Made by a program: the position numbers and the translations under genes
DNA from: UBA5536 sp964592595
GTDB lineage: Bacteria > Bacteroidota > Bacteroidia > Bacteroidales > F082
Reading direction: 5' to 3'
Assembly: GCA_964592595.1 (NCBI GenBank)
Contig: CAZQFH010000015.1
Span: 14,023 to 78,022, forward strand
DNA length: 64,000 nucleotides
In this document: positions 34,609-43,818 of the stretch, in pieces
Numbering within the stretch: position 1 is the stretch's first letter
How the letters are laid out: the number at the start of each line of letters is the position of its first letter
Notes under the pieces: generated by a model
What the model saw: the letters and a program-made list of their open reading frames with translations, nothing else
Told to the model about the DNA's origin: nothing
The model's database searches: none

Positions 34609-37281
34609 TTAATAGATCACATAATTATATAAGGTATTCCCCACTCCGGTAAGCAGATTTATCTCCTCACTATCATGAAGACTTCCAACAGCAAAAGGAG
34701 TTTCGCCGGTGAGTCCTGAGGAAATAATCATCTTACCATTCTTATCAATCAGGTAAATCTCGCGTGATGCCTCCGAAACAATACCAAGTAATCGTTTACG
34801 CTTGGTGATATTAAAAAAACGAGGCTTTGTTACAATCGTATTCTTAAACGAGAAACGAAATAAATCCTTTTTGAAACGATCGAAAATATGGAGTTCATCA
34901 CCGTCAAGGTAAATAAAATCAGTATTCCCATCCTGATTAAAGTCCTCATAAATAAAGAAATGATCGGCATTGAATTGTCCAAAATCAGTAGTTGACAATT
35001 GTCCTGATGAGGACACATATAACAACTTGCCCTGCTTATCACTGGTAAGCAGGATACCTTTGCTATTTGTTTTGTTCAGGTAGAAATCGGCATGAACCGA
35101 CTTCTCAAGTTTTCCTCTGGGACTTATCCTCACATTTCCCCTTCGGTCAACAATTCTCACGTTGCCCTTAATATCTGTGATAATGATATAATCTTTTCCG
35201 GCTGCTATAAGACGCTCTACCTGTTTGGTAACAATTTCGAGCGATCGCGGCTTTTGCCAGCCATCTACCTGGCGGCCATTCAATTCATAATTATACGTTA
35301 GCTTATCGGCACAGGAAACCAAAATACGATAATCTTTTCGGTTGTTATAATCAAAAACCGCAATACCATTAGTCGCCTGCGATCGAAGCTTCACTGGATA
35401 TCCTGCTACATTACTCCCGTTTCGGTCAATTAAATGCAGGTAATTAGCCGTATTGAACAAAAACTGAAACTTGCCGTTTTTGTAATAATCCACTACAAAA
35501 ACCTCACTGATAGGTGTTTCCGAAAGTTTTTTCTTCCAAATTACCTCCCCTTCCGGATTGATGAGATAAAGCTGGTTTTCAGCATCAAACACGATAAGAT
35601 TGTATTTGGAAGTTACATGATCTTCAACGATATGAGGCTTCCCGACCATGGGATGCTCCAACTCCGTTTTCCAGGCTACTAAACTCTCCTCTTTGTAGTT
35701 AGGATTATGTTTGAGGGTCATACTTTGATAGACCATTTCATTGAAACTGGTAAACTGCACCGCAAAAGCCTCAAATTCACCAAAAACCTGCTGATTGCGT
35801 TTAAGCTGATACCTGAGCTGATTAGATCCAAAAGATTCATGCAATGGCAGACCGTCACGCAAATTCAAGTAAAGGCTAATATTGGCCTGGTCTAACATAT
35901 TTTGCCTGAAACGCTTAAAATTATCGTTCATATCCAAGGTGCGCCCCGAACGATAAAGATGCAACATTTCTTCGAGAAGTGAAGAATCGTCGGCAATAAG
36001 CAAATACTGATCTGTGATGAGGTAATAACGCCCGGCAGGTTTACTAAAAACCTTCCCGAAAATTTTACCCGTAAAAGATATTGGATTCAGCTGATGAATC
36101 ACTGCATTTTCAACCTTGCGCGAATTTCTTCCGCCTGCAACCTGCGCCAGCCGACTCATAAAACGCTCTGCCAGCTGCTCCTGCTCCAGTCGTGCCACAA
36201 ACACAGGTTGATTCGAAATGCCACTATAAACCAATCCCAGCTCTCCACTTAATGCAGGTAAAAGCTCTTCACGGATATTCAGCCCAGAACGCTTCTCAAA
36301 ATCACTCACTACTGTGCTATTGGCAGTGCGTTCCCAAAAAGTCTTAAAGTCCTCAACATTAATAGTCAACAAGATACGACTCGAATAAGGTAGCAAATTA
36401 TAAAGGGTGCTGATTCCGGCATTGAGCCCTCGGAGATGATATAAAAAATCACCGCTATCGGCAAGCGCATAACCATTAAGCAAAACATCCTGTTCTTTAA
36501 CAAGCACATCCAAAGCCGACCAAGTTGCCAGATCGCTAACAAAATCTTTTACCTCTTTGGCATAATCATCGGCGGCATTCGCTCCCAAAAGATCCGCCAG
36601 AAAATTGTATTGTAAATACACATAAGCCTCAGCAGCCTGTCCTTTTGTGTTTTCCAACTTTCGCAAAGCCGGCTTTTTATTGAGTGCTTCTCCCTTTTTT
36701 AATGTTAGCAGGGCTTTATCGATCAATGTTTTATCAAAACTTCCAATCAATAAACCATTTTCAATCGCAAAAGCATATTGCTTTCCCTCAGCAGCATCCA
36801 CTAACAACGAACTTTCGAAGTTTTGCCGACCGCGCTCAATAAGCTCTATTTTCCCCGAAAATTTACTTTGCAATGCCGAGCGAATCTGATGCATTTTGAG
36901 CCGATTTCCAACTTCTGCTACGAGCAGAAATCCATAGGATTCGCCCTGCCTGTGCAGCGAAAGCAAGATTTTCTGCTTACCAATAAACGATTTAAATTCT
37001 TGATTATCTGAAAATAACGAATCGACCCATTGCAAATTTTGTTCTATTCGTGCTAGTGCATCAACTTTTTTAAGGATTGGCCAAAATGTAGTTTGATCAG
37101 TAAGTTTATCCCAAAGCGCACCCGGTTCGGGCCATTCCATAACAAGCATGGCATCCTCCGGAACTGCAAGCCAAACATCAGCCTGCTCCTGCTGACTCTG
37201 CCTCATGAAATACAGCAGAAACAAAATACCTGACAATAAAACTATTACACCTAAATAAAATGTGAGTTTCCCTATTTGCAT
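34609..37281 (-). CDS. Large membrane-anchored protein, DUF3352-like with beta-propeller-like end
   Basis: An 890-aa protein with one N-terminal TM segment (about 8-25) and a large domain outside the cytoplasm. Residues about 40-540 resemble DUF3352-type proteins (WLAVPEDAMLVMEWPEP, AFAIENGLLIGSFDKTLIDKAL, LSGELGLVYSG, YYLITDQYLLIADDSSLLEEML). The last 300 residues (about 560-890) consist of beta-propeller-like blades (NLIVFDAENQLYLINPEGEVIWKKKL, VFDYNNRKDYRILVSCADKLTYNYE, EDFNQDGNTDFIYLDGDELHIFD), some with a calcium-loop DxNxDG pattern. No function is recognised. It is monocistronic, with TATCTTTG upstream at 37307-37314. Confidence 0.85.
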   Translation of the reverse strand: MQIGKLTFYLGVIVLLSGILFLLYFMRQSQQEQADVWLAVPEDAMLVMEWPEPGALWDKLTDQTTFWPILKKVDALARIEQNLQWVDSLFSDNQEFKSFIGKQKILLSLHRQGESYGFLLVAEVGNRLKMHQIRSALQSKFSGKIELIERGRQNFESSLLVDAAEGKQYAFAIENGLLIGSFDKTLIDKALLTLKKGEALNKKPALRKLENTKGQAAEAYVYLQYNFLADLLGANAADDYAKEVKDFVSDLATWSALDVLVKEQDVLLNGYALADSGDFLYHLRGLNAGISTLYNLLPYSSRILLTINVEDFKTFWERTANSTVVSDFEKRSGLNIREELLPALSGELGLVYSGISNQPVFVARLEQEQLAERFMSRLAQVAGGRNSRKVENAVIHQLNPISFTGKIFGKVFSKPAGRYYLITDQYLLIADDSSLLEEMLHLYRSGRTLDMNDNFKRFRQNMLDQANISLYLNLRDGLPLHESFGSNQLRYQLKRNQQVFGEFEAFAVQFTSFNEMVYQSMTLKHNPNYKEESLVAWKTELEHPMVGKPHIVEDHVTSKYNLIVFDAENQLYLINPEGEVIWKKKLSETPISEVFVVDYYKNGKFQFLFNTANYLHLIDRNGSNVAGYPVKLRSQATNGIAVFDYNNRKDYRILVSCADKLTYNYELNGRQVDGWQKPRSLEIVTKQVERLIAAGKDYIIITDIKGNVRIVDRRGNVRISPRGKLEKSVHADFYLNKTNSKGILLTSDKQGKLLYVSSSGQLSTTDFGQFNADHFFIYEDFNQDGNTDFIYLDGDELHIFDRFKKDLFRFSFKNTIVTKPRFFNITKRKRLLGIVSEASREIYLIDKNGKMIISSGLTGETPFAVGSLHDSEEINLLTGVGNTLYNYVIY

Positions 37282-37306
37282 GACCTGTTTCGATATTAAG
37301 AAACTT

Positions 37307-37314
37307 CAAAGATA
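37307..37314 (-). promoter_or_regulatory. -7 element for the 890-aa protein gene
   Basis: TATCTTTG on the minus strand, 25 bp before ATG 37281. Confidence 0.4.
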
Positions 37315-37394
37315 CTTCAGAAAATTTATAAAATATGCAGGATCAATAGCAGTCTTCAACAACTGACTGTTGATAGCTTGGGGCGGTAAATGTC

Positions 37395-37994
37395 TTAAAA
37401 ATCTAGCCGGGTTTGCATCCCGTGATTAAAACTTTTGCGGTGCAATGGGCTCAAGCCAAATTGCGCAATAGCAAATTTATGTGCTGGAGTGGGATAACCT
37501 TTATTGCGATTCCATGCATACTGAGGGAAATCTGCATGAGCTTTCAGCATCAATTCGTCACGATGCGTTTTTGCCAATATCGAAGCAGCCGCAATTGATT
37601 GATACAAAGCATCGCCACTTATAATACAATGAAAAGGAATTTGTTGATAGGGGTTGAAGCGATTACCATCTATCAGCAAGTGTTGTGGCTTCTGAGCAAG
37701 CTGATCTAATGCGCGATGCATTGCCAAAAAACTGGCTTGCAGAATGTTTATTGCATCAATTTCTTCAGGCGTAGCCAAACCTATTCCCCAACATAATGCC
37801 TCTTGCCGAATCATCTGGCTTAAGGTATTCCTGACATTTGGATTTAGTTTCTTGGAATCGTTAAGACCGGGATAGACCTTCTTTGAATCTAATATCACCG
37901 CCGCAGCCACCACAGGACCAGCAAGGCAACCACGGCCAGCTTCATCGCAGCCGGCCTCCAGTAAATGTTGATTAAAAAATGCTTTTAAAGCCAT
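37395..37994 (-). CDS. rnhB: Ribonuclease HII
   Basis: A 199-aa endonuclease cutting RNA in RNA:DNA hybrids and single ribonucleotides in DNA. Family motifs are LEAGCDEAGRGCLAGPVVAAAVIL (catalytic Asp and Glu), LNDSKKL, LLIDGNRF, AAASILAKTHRDELM and NKGYPTPAHKFAI. Its start lies 23 nt inside the end of the upstream DUF6427 gene. It is the last gene of the GT4-purD-DUF6427-rnhB unit. Confidence 0.95.
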   Translation of the reverse strand: MALKAFFNQHLLEAGCDEAGRGCLAGPVVAAAVILDSKKVYPGLNDSKKLNPNVRNTLSQMIRQEALCWGIGLATPEEIDAINILQASFLAMHRALDQLAQKPQHLLIDGNRFNPYQQIPFHCIISGDALYQSIAAASILAKTHRDELMLKAHADFPQYAWNRNKGYPTPAHKFAIAQFGLSPLHRKSFNHGMQTRLDF

Positions 37995-38979
37995 CAGGTA
38001 AGAGTTGAAAATAATGGTTTAGAGCCATGGCAAACATCATCGCGTAAAGCCAAATCGTGCGAAATCGCAGTTTATAACCATAAGCCAAATCGTACGACCA
38101 AAAAACAGCGAGTGGAATTAGAACCAAAGCATGAATTTGAGCAGGTTTCCAGAAAAATAAAAACAAGCATGCAATAAGAAGTAAATTGGTCATGCTAACC
38201 TTTTTTCGCAATCCAAGATTACGCTCGCTTTCGGCTGTCCAAACAAAAACGAAAGCCCGAAACGAGATTAAAACCAAGATTGCAAGCGCCAACCAATCGG
38301 TGAGGATAAAATTTCTGAAGAAAATAAATTCGGGCAAGCCGATGGCAAACTCAAAAGCCGCATAAAACTCAGGAAGGGAATCTGTTAAAAAATACCAGCT
38401 CCACAAAAAATATAAGGGAGTTAAAAATCCCATAAAAGCAGCAGCTAAATTGCGCCAATCAAATTGAAGTGCAATCACCAAACCAATTATTAACCAAAAA
38501 AATAACACAAAAGCAGGCGGATAGAACAGACCTGCCAAGGCAACAAAAAAACCTGCATTGAACACAAAAAACACAGCTTCTCTTTTATCGTAAATCAAAA
38601 ATAGCATGTGTAAAGCTGCCATCACAAACAAGGCTGCTGGTAATAGCTGATAAAAATTTGTGATTGCCGGACTAAAGCTAAACATCAACACATAAGCCAA
38701 TGCTCCTGAAAATCCATTACGGGCAATGAGCAGATTAGATGCTAAAACCCCATTGAAGTAAAAAGCCTGCAAAAGCAATAATACCAGTGCTAAGAGTGTC
38801 GCAACAAAAGGAAATCGAATAAGCCATTTCGCAAGCGGCTCAAACAACAAACCGCCTCCCGAATTTGAAATCTGTAGTTCTGAGGCATTTATTAATGACG
38901 GAAGCCACATCACCAAAGCAATGATCGTAACCACAAGATATTGTGCTGCAAAACTCGATCTGAAAAACCTGATTAACAT
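37972..38979 (-). CDS. DUF6427-type multi-pass membrane protein
   Basis: A 335-aa hydrophobic protein with about nine TM helices, beginning MLIRFFRSSFAAQYLVVTIIALVMW. This pattern and its position between purD and rnhB fit the Bacteroidota-specific DUF6427 family, which has no assigned function. It starts 1 bp after the purD stop and overlaps rnhB by 23 nt. Inner-membrane location is predicted. Confidence 0.82.
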   Translation of the reverse strand: MLIRFFRSSFAAQYLVVTIIALVMWLPSLINASELQISNSGGGLLFEPLAKWLIRFPFVATLLALVLLLLQAFYFNGVLASNLLIARNGFSGALAYVLMFSFSPAITNFYQLLPAALFVMAALHMLFLIYDKREAVFFVFNAGFFVALAGLFYPPAFVLFFWLIIGLVIALQFDWRNLAAAFMGFLTPLYFLWSWYFLTDSLPEFYAAFEFAIGLPEFIFFRNFILTDWLALAILVLISFRAFVFVWTAESERNLGLRKKVSMTNLLLIACLFLFFWKPAQIHALVLIPLAVFWSYDLAYGYKLRFRTIWLYAMMFAMALNHYFQLLPDGFKSIF

Positions 38980-38980
38980 A

Positions 38981-40270
38981 TCATTTCTTGTATGCTATCA
39001 GATCTTCACCAATATCCTTACGATAGGATGCCGCCGAAAATTGTACCTTGTTAATGTTTTTATAAACTGTTTTTCGCGCACTTTCGATGGCGTAATCCAG
39101 CGCCGTTAGCGCAAATACGCGCCCTCCGCTGGTTTTCACACCATCGGAGTCCACGTCAATACTAGTTCCGGCATGAAAAACCACACATTCCTTGGTTGCA
39201 TCAAGTCCGGTCACCGGGAATCCTTTTTTATATTTCGCCGGATACCCGCCCGAAACCATCACGACAGTAACTGCATGCCTGTCGTCTGTTTCAAGTGTTT
39301 GATCACTAAGGTTACCATTCCAGGCAGCCAGTAATAATGCAAGCATATCAGATTGAATGCGCGGTAAAATGCATTCTGCTTCCGGATCGCCCAGCCGAAC
39401 GTTGTATTCAATCACAAAAGGATCCCCCTGCACATTCATCAAACCGATAAAAACAAAACCTTTGTAAGTAATTTTACGCTTTTTCAAACCCTCCATGGTT
39501 GGGATAATGATACGTTGTTCCACTTTCTCCATGAATTGCTTGTCAGCAAAAATAACAGGCGAAACGGCACCCATTCCGCCGGTATTGGGACCGGTATCGC
39601 CTTCTCCAATTCTTTTATAGTCTTTTGCCGAAGGCAGAATTTTATAGTTTTCACCATCTGTAAGCACAAAAACAGAAAGCTCAATACCGCTCAAAAACTG
39701 TTCGATTACGACTTTTTCGGAGGCCGTACCAAACTTACCTTCAAGCATGGCTTTCAACTCCTTTTCTGCTTCTTCGAGACTGTGCAAAATCAGCACGCCT
39801 TTTCCGGCAGCAAGTCCATCGGCTTTAAGCACATAAGGAGCAGCAACACTACGCAGGTAATCGATTCCTTCACTCAAATTTGCCTTATTCACCTCAAAAG
39901 CACTTGCCGTTGGAATGCCATTTTCGAGCATAAACTTTTTGGCATATGCCTTGCTACCCTCCAGTTTTGCTCCTTCCTTATCAGGACCAATAATCGCAAT
40001 ATGTTTCAGTTGTTCATCCTCTTCAAAAAAATCGACAATTCCAACTACAAGAGGCTGTTCAGGACCTACAACGACCATTTTTATTTGTTCTTCTATGCAA
40101 ATCCTGCGTAACCCTTCAAAATCATTGGCATCCACAGGAAGATTGGTTCCTACCTCGGCTGTGCCAGCATTTCCGGGTGCAAAAAAGAGCTTGTCGCATT
40201 GTTTACTATGGCTTATCTTCCATCCAAGGGCATGTTCGCGCCCTCCGGCTCCTATCACTAAAACATTCAT
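38981..40270 (-). CDS. purD: Phosphoribosylamine-glycine ligase (GARS)
   Basis: A 429-aa ATP-grasp enzyme of purine biosynthesis. It opens with MNVLVIGAGGREHALGWKI and contains the family landmarks VVGPEQPLVVGIVDFF, YVLKADGLAAGKGVLI, GDTGPNTGGMGAVSP, GFVFIGLMNVQG and EYNVRLGDPEAECILPRI. Length is normal. Its ATG overlaps the stop of the glycosyltransferase gene by 4 nt. Confidence 0.96.
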   Translation of the reverse strand: MNVLVIGAGGREHALGWKISHSKQCDKLFFAPGNAGTAEVGTNLPVDANDFEGLRRICIEEQIKMVVVGPEQPLVVGIVDFFEEDEQLKHIAIIGPDKEGAKLEGSKAYAKKFMLENGIPTASAFEVNKANLSEGIDYLRSVAAPYVLKADGLAAGKGVLILHSLEEAEKELKAMLEGKFGTASEKVVIEQFLSGIELSVFVLTDGENYKILPSAKDYKRIGEGDTGPNTGGMGAVSPVIFADKQFMEKVEQRIIIPTMEGLKKRKITYKGFVFIGLMNVQGDPFVIEYNVRLGDPEAECILPRIQSDMLALLLAAWNGNLSDQTLETDDRHAVTVVMVSGGYPAKYKKGFPVTGLDATKECVVFHAGTSIDVDSDGVKTSGGRVFALTALDYAIESARKTVYKNINKVQFSAASYRKDIGEDLIAYKK

Positions 40271-41421
40271 GAGCTTATAGATTTTTTTGATTCAGAAATC
40301 GTATTCAGCATACTTTGCCAAAGTTTTTGTGCAGCCTGATCCCAACTAAAAAGTTTTGCTCGCTCAAAACCTCTGACAATCAATTCTTTTCTAAGATCAG
40401 GTTTTTCCACCAGTTGCTGCATAGCAGTGGCAATGGCTTTTTCGTTAAAAGGATCTATTAGCAGCGCTGCATTACCCGCCACCTCTGGCATTGCCGTAAC
40501 ATTAGCTGTTATTACAGGCACACCACATCGAAAAGCTTCCACAATGGGAATGCCAAAACCTTCAAAATAGGACACATAGGTAATTGCCAAAGCTGAAGCC
40601 GTTACCCGATGTAAATCTTCAGCGTTTAAACGCCCGCAAAAAACCACACGCGATTTATTTTTCATGCCTTCAAAAGCCTTGCGGATCGGTTCGGTCCACC
40701 ACTTCTTTTCTCCAGCCACCATAAGCTTCACGGATGAATCGGATTGCCCGCAAAATTCATCAAAAGCCGTGAAAAGTCTTGCCAGGTTTTTGCGCGGATG
40801 CAGCGACCCTACAAATAAAAAATAGGGATGTCCATCAGTATATCTTGACCTCACAAGCATCTGTTCCTCATTCGAGATCGGACTAAAACGCTCATTGGCA
40901 CCATTGTAAACCACATCAACTTTTTCGGGGGCAATGCCATATTGCTTTACAATATCCTGTTTTGAAAAGTCAGAAACAGTCGCAATCCGTGTCGCTTTGC
41001 GTGCGAATCGCGGAAAAAAATAGCGATAATACCAACGAACCAAAAATGGCAGGTCATCAGGAAAATGCTCGAAATTGAGGTCGTGCATCACTGCCAAATC
41101 AGGTGTTTTACTCCCCAAACACAAATAGCCATCCGGCGAAAAGAAAAGATCAGGTTTAAGTTTTTTAAGAAACCGCTTTACCGACCACTCAAACCAAATG
41201 ATAAATAAAAACGGATGACGCGCAGGAGGGCTCAGCACAACTGCTTTTACATTTTTACCAAACAAAAAGGAAGGATCCGGCTTTCGATCGAATATAAAAT
41301 AAAACTCATCATCAGGGTGTTGAGAAACAATACGGATAAGGTTTTCGTAGGTAAACCATCCAATACCTTCCAGTTTATTTTTTATTAATAATCGTGTATT
41401 TACTGCAATTTGAAGCCCCAT
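40267..41421 (-). CDS. Glycosyltransferase family 4 (GT-B) protein
   Basis: A 384-aa retaining glycosyltransferase of the GT4 type. Recognisable are the acceptor-domain DLAVMHDLNFEHFP, FSKQDIVKQYGIAPEKVDVVYNGANERF, YFLFVGSLHPRKNLARLFTAF and the nucleotide-sugar-binding SYFEGFGIPIVEAFRCGVPVITANV (E-x7-E region). The frame is open to 41556, but ATG 41421 (MGLQIAVNTRLLIKNKLEGIG) is the family-like start and leaves room for the divergent promoter. It faces away from the polysaccharide cluster at 41.5-47.4 kb and probably contributes to it, although it is co-transcribed with purD. Confidence 0.9.
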   Translation of the reverse strand: MGLQIAVNTRLLIKNKLEGIGWFTYENLIRIVSQHPDDEFYFIFDRKPDPSFLFGKNVKAVVLSPPARHPFLFIIWFEWSVKRFLKKLKPDLFFSPDGYLCLGSKTPDLAVMHDLNFEHFPDDLPFLVRWYYRYFFPRFARKATRIATVSDFSKQDIVKQYGIAPEKVDVVYNGANERFSPISNEEQMLVRSRYTDGHPYFLFVGSLHPRKNLARLFTAFDEFCGQSDSSVKLMVAGEKKWWTEPIRKAFEGMKNKSRVVFCGRLNAEDLHRVTASALAITYVSYFEGFGIPIVEAFRCGVPVITANVTAMPEVAGNAALLIDPFNEKAIATAMQQLVEKPDLRKELIVRGFERAKLFSWDQAAQKLWQSMLNTISESKKSISS

Positions 41422-41457
41422 AACTGCTTTTTGCCTTAGGAGGTAATAATTATCTGC

Positions 41458-41465
41458 TAACTTTG
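41458..41465 (+). promoter_or_regulatory. -7 element of the polysaccharide cluster
   Basis: TAACTTTG matches TAnnTTTG in the 65-bp divergent gap, 21 bp before ATG 41487. TTTG at 41430-41433 is a possible -33 with a long 24-bp spacer. Confidence 0.4.
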
Positions 41466-41486
41466 CCGCAAATATCAGAATTTTAA

Positions 41487-42221
41487 ATGAAGGCGCGGGT
41501 AAAAAAGATATTGCAGCAGCTGTTGGGCTTCGACCGTTATTTGTATTTGTTTTCACTTTTTATCATTAACACCCTGAAGTGGAACAAAAAAGAAGGTGAC
41601 TTTATTCACTTTTTGAAATTGATACCTGAAAAAGGACGTATCCTGGATATTGGCGCCAACATTGGCATCATGTCTGTTTGGCTTGGACGGAATCGACCAC
41701 AGGCCGAAATCATTGCTTTTGAACCTATACCACATAATATCAAAGCCTTAAAAAAGGTTTTGGGTCACTACAAATTGAAAAATGTGCAAGTGATAGAAAA
41801 AGCGCTTGGCAATAATAATGGAGAAGTTGAAATGGTGATGCCGGTATTGGATGAAGTAAAAATGCAGGGGCTTAGCCATGTAATTCATGAATCGATCACT
41901 GATTTTAATCAAGGTCGCACTTACAAAACTCCTATCACCAGATTAGATGACTGCGATGTGCTACAAAATGGCGGTGCTGCAGTTGTTGCCATTAAACTGG
42001 ATGTGGAAAATTTTGAATATTTTGTCCTTGAAGGAGGGCGCAAAACCATCAGCAAATACCGGCCAATCATTTACACCGAGCTTTGGGAAAATGATAACCG
42101 CGAAAAGTGCTTTGGTTTGATGAAAGATCTTTTTTATAAAGTGAAAGTGTTTCAAAAAAACTCACTTGTTGATTTTGATCCTGCCTTGCATAAAACACAA
42201 AACTTCTTTTTTGTACCTTAG
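41487..42221 (+). CDS. FkbM family methyltransferase
   Basis: A 244-aa SAM-dependent methyltransferase. The SAM-binding motif is GRILDIGANIGIMSVWLG (about 50-67), followed by IIAFEPIPHNIKALKK and VVAIKLDVENFEYFVLEGG, typical of the FkbM family that O-methylates sugars or lipids. It is the first gene of a same-strand cluster with a flippase, chain-length proteins and a polymerase or ligase, so it likely decorates a surface polysaccharide. Confidence 0.88.
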   Translation: MKARVKKILQQLLGFDRYLYLFSLFIINTLKWNKKEGDFIHFLKLIPEKGRILDIGANIGIMSVWLGRNRPQAEIIAFEPIPHNIKALKKVLGHYKLKNVQVIEKALGNNNGEVEMVMPVLDEVKMQGLSHVIHESITDFNQGRTYKTPITRLDDCDVLQNGGAAVVAIKLDVENFEYFVLEGGRKTISKYRPIIYTELWENDNREKCFGLMKDLFYKVKVFQKNSLVDFDPALHKTQNFFFVP

Positions 42222-42245
42222 CCCGTTAAAGCGGATGATCAACTG

Positions 42246-43757
42246 ATGCAAAACCGATTTATTAAAAACCTGGCCCTGTTGCTTTTCCTGAATCTGCTGA
42301 TCAAGCCATTCTGGATACTTGGTGTGGACAGGGCTGTTCAAAACACGGTTGGTGATGCCGCTTATGGTTTTTATTTCTCATTATTCAATTTTTCGTCCCT
42401 TTTCTACATCCTGCTCGATCTGGGAATTACTAATTTCAATAACAGAAATATTGCCCAAAATAATCAGCTGCTTAACAAACATCTGGCTGGTATTTCGGTT
42501 TTAAAAATTTTGCTCGCAGTGGCTTATGGGCTGCTGATTTATTTAATCGGATATATCATCGGCTATGACAGCCACCAACTGAAGCTGCTGGCATGGGTGG
42601 GGTTGAATCAGGTTTTGCTATCGTTTGTGCTTTATCTCCGATCCAATATTTCTGGATTACTCCTTTTTAAAACAGATAGTCTTTTATCAGTTTTCGACCG
42701 CTTACTGATGATTGTGATTGGTAGCTTTTTGCTTTGGTCGGGTATGTTTGCCGGTCAATTTAAAATTGAATGGTATGTATATGCTCAAACTGTCGCCTAC
42801 ATAGCAACTGTTTTGCTGGCTGCAATCATCGTATTAAAGTATTCCGGAAAAATCAAGCTGAGCTTCAACCTGCCTTTTTCGTTGATGATCCTCAAAAAAA
42901 GCATCCCATTCGCCTTATTGGTGTTGTTGATGAGTTTCTATAACCGCCTGGAGCCAGTACTTTTAGAGCGCCTGCTCGAAGGCATTGAAGGCAAGTTGCA
43001 AACCGGCATTTACAGCAGGGCCTTCCGTTTACTTGATGCAGGTAATAATATCTCATTGCTTTTTTCGGTATTACTACTGCCAATGTTTGCTGCATTAATC
43101 AAGAAAAAGCAGGCAGTTAATTCGCTGGTTAAACTCTCATTTAGTATCATCATCAGCATGTCGGGCATTGCGGCCATTCTCTCCTATTTTTATAGCGAAG
43201 AAATTATGCAGTTACTTTATGGTCAGCAATTTGGCGAAAGCCTAAAAGATTTCCAATGGCGCATTGACCAATCGGCAATGGTTTTTCAACTCCTGATGGG
43301 TAGTTTTGTTGCGGTATCAGTTACCTATATCTTCGGGACCTTACTCACTGCAAACGGAAATTTAAAACTTCTTAATATCATTGCCGCCGGCGGAGTTGCT
43401 ATCAATGTTACGATTAACCTGATTCTGATTCCTATCTGGCATGCCTATGGAGCTGCGTGGGCCAGTTTGAGTGTTCAGGTTTTTACAGCAGTTTTGCAAC
43501 TCATACTTGCAACACATATCTTTAAGTTAAATTTTGGAAAAGGATTCTGGCTCAGATTAACCATCTTTTTTCTACTAACAGGAAGTGCGGGATTCTTTAG
43601 TGAGCAGCTTCCATTTCATTGGCTGATAAATATGTTGTTGGCTGCTGTTTTCGGAGTAATACTGGCCTTTTTAAGCGGACTTCTTCAGCTTAAAGCGCTT
43701 TTTAATATGGTGATTCCGGCAAAAGGCAAAAACAAAAGCATGTCAAAAGAAAAATAA
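42246..43757 (+). CDS. Wzx-type polysaccharide flippase
   Basis: A 503-aa protein of the MOP/polysaccharide-biosynthesis superfamily with about 14 TM segments. The first helices contain FLNLLIKPFWILGVDRAVQNTVG and YFSLFNFSSLFYILLDLGITNFNNR; the middle has SFYNRLEPVLLERLLEG. Such proteins flip lipid-linked oligosaccharides to the periplasmic side. It starts 24 bp after the FkbM gene. Confidence 0.9.
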   Translation: MQNRFIKNLALLLFLNLLIKPFWILGVDRAVQNTVGDAAYGFYFSLFNFSSLFYILLDLGITNFNNRNIAQNNQLLNKHLAGISVLKILLAVAYGLLIYLIGYIIGYDSHQLKLLAWVGLNQVLLSFVLYLRSNISGLLLFKTDSLLSVFDRLLMIVIGSFLLWSGMFAGQFKIEWYVYAQTVAYIATVLLAAIIVLKYSGKIKLSFNLPFSLMILKKSIPFALLVLLMSFYNRLEPVLLERLLEGIEGKLQTGIYSRAFRLLDAGNNISLLFSVLLLPMFAALIKKKQAVNSLVKLSFSIIISMSGIAAILSYFYSEEIMQLLYGQQFGESLKDFQWRIDQSAMVFQLLMGSFVAVSVTYIFGTLLTANGNLKLLNIIAAGGVAINVTINLILIPIWHAYGAAWASLSVQVFTAVLQLILATHIFKLNFGKGFWLRLTIFFLLTGSAGFFSEQLPFHWLINMLLAAVFGVILAFLSGLLQLKALFNMVIPAKGKNKSMSKEK

Positions 43758-43761
43758 ACCC

Positions 43762-43791
43762 TTGCCATAAACTGTAAAATTTCTACTTTTG
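43762..43791 (+). promoter_or_regulatory. Promoter for the Wzz-Wzz-Wzy genes
   Basis: TTG at 43762-43764 and TACTTTTG at 43784-43791 are separated by 19 bp, a good fit to the Bacteroidota consensus. The start codon at 43819 follows 27 bp later. Confidence 0.5.
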
Positions 43792-43818
43792 ACGACCTTT
43801 TCAAAATAGTGAAAACCT

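Noticed and set aside
39515..40111. 198-codon open frame on the plus strand
   Set aside because: Lies wholly antisense to purD, which has clear family motifs; its composition (Phe/Cys/Asn rich) is that of a shadow frame.
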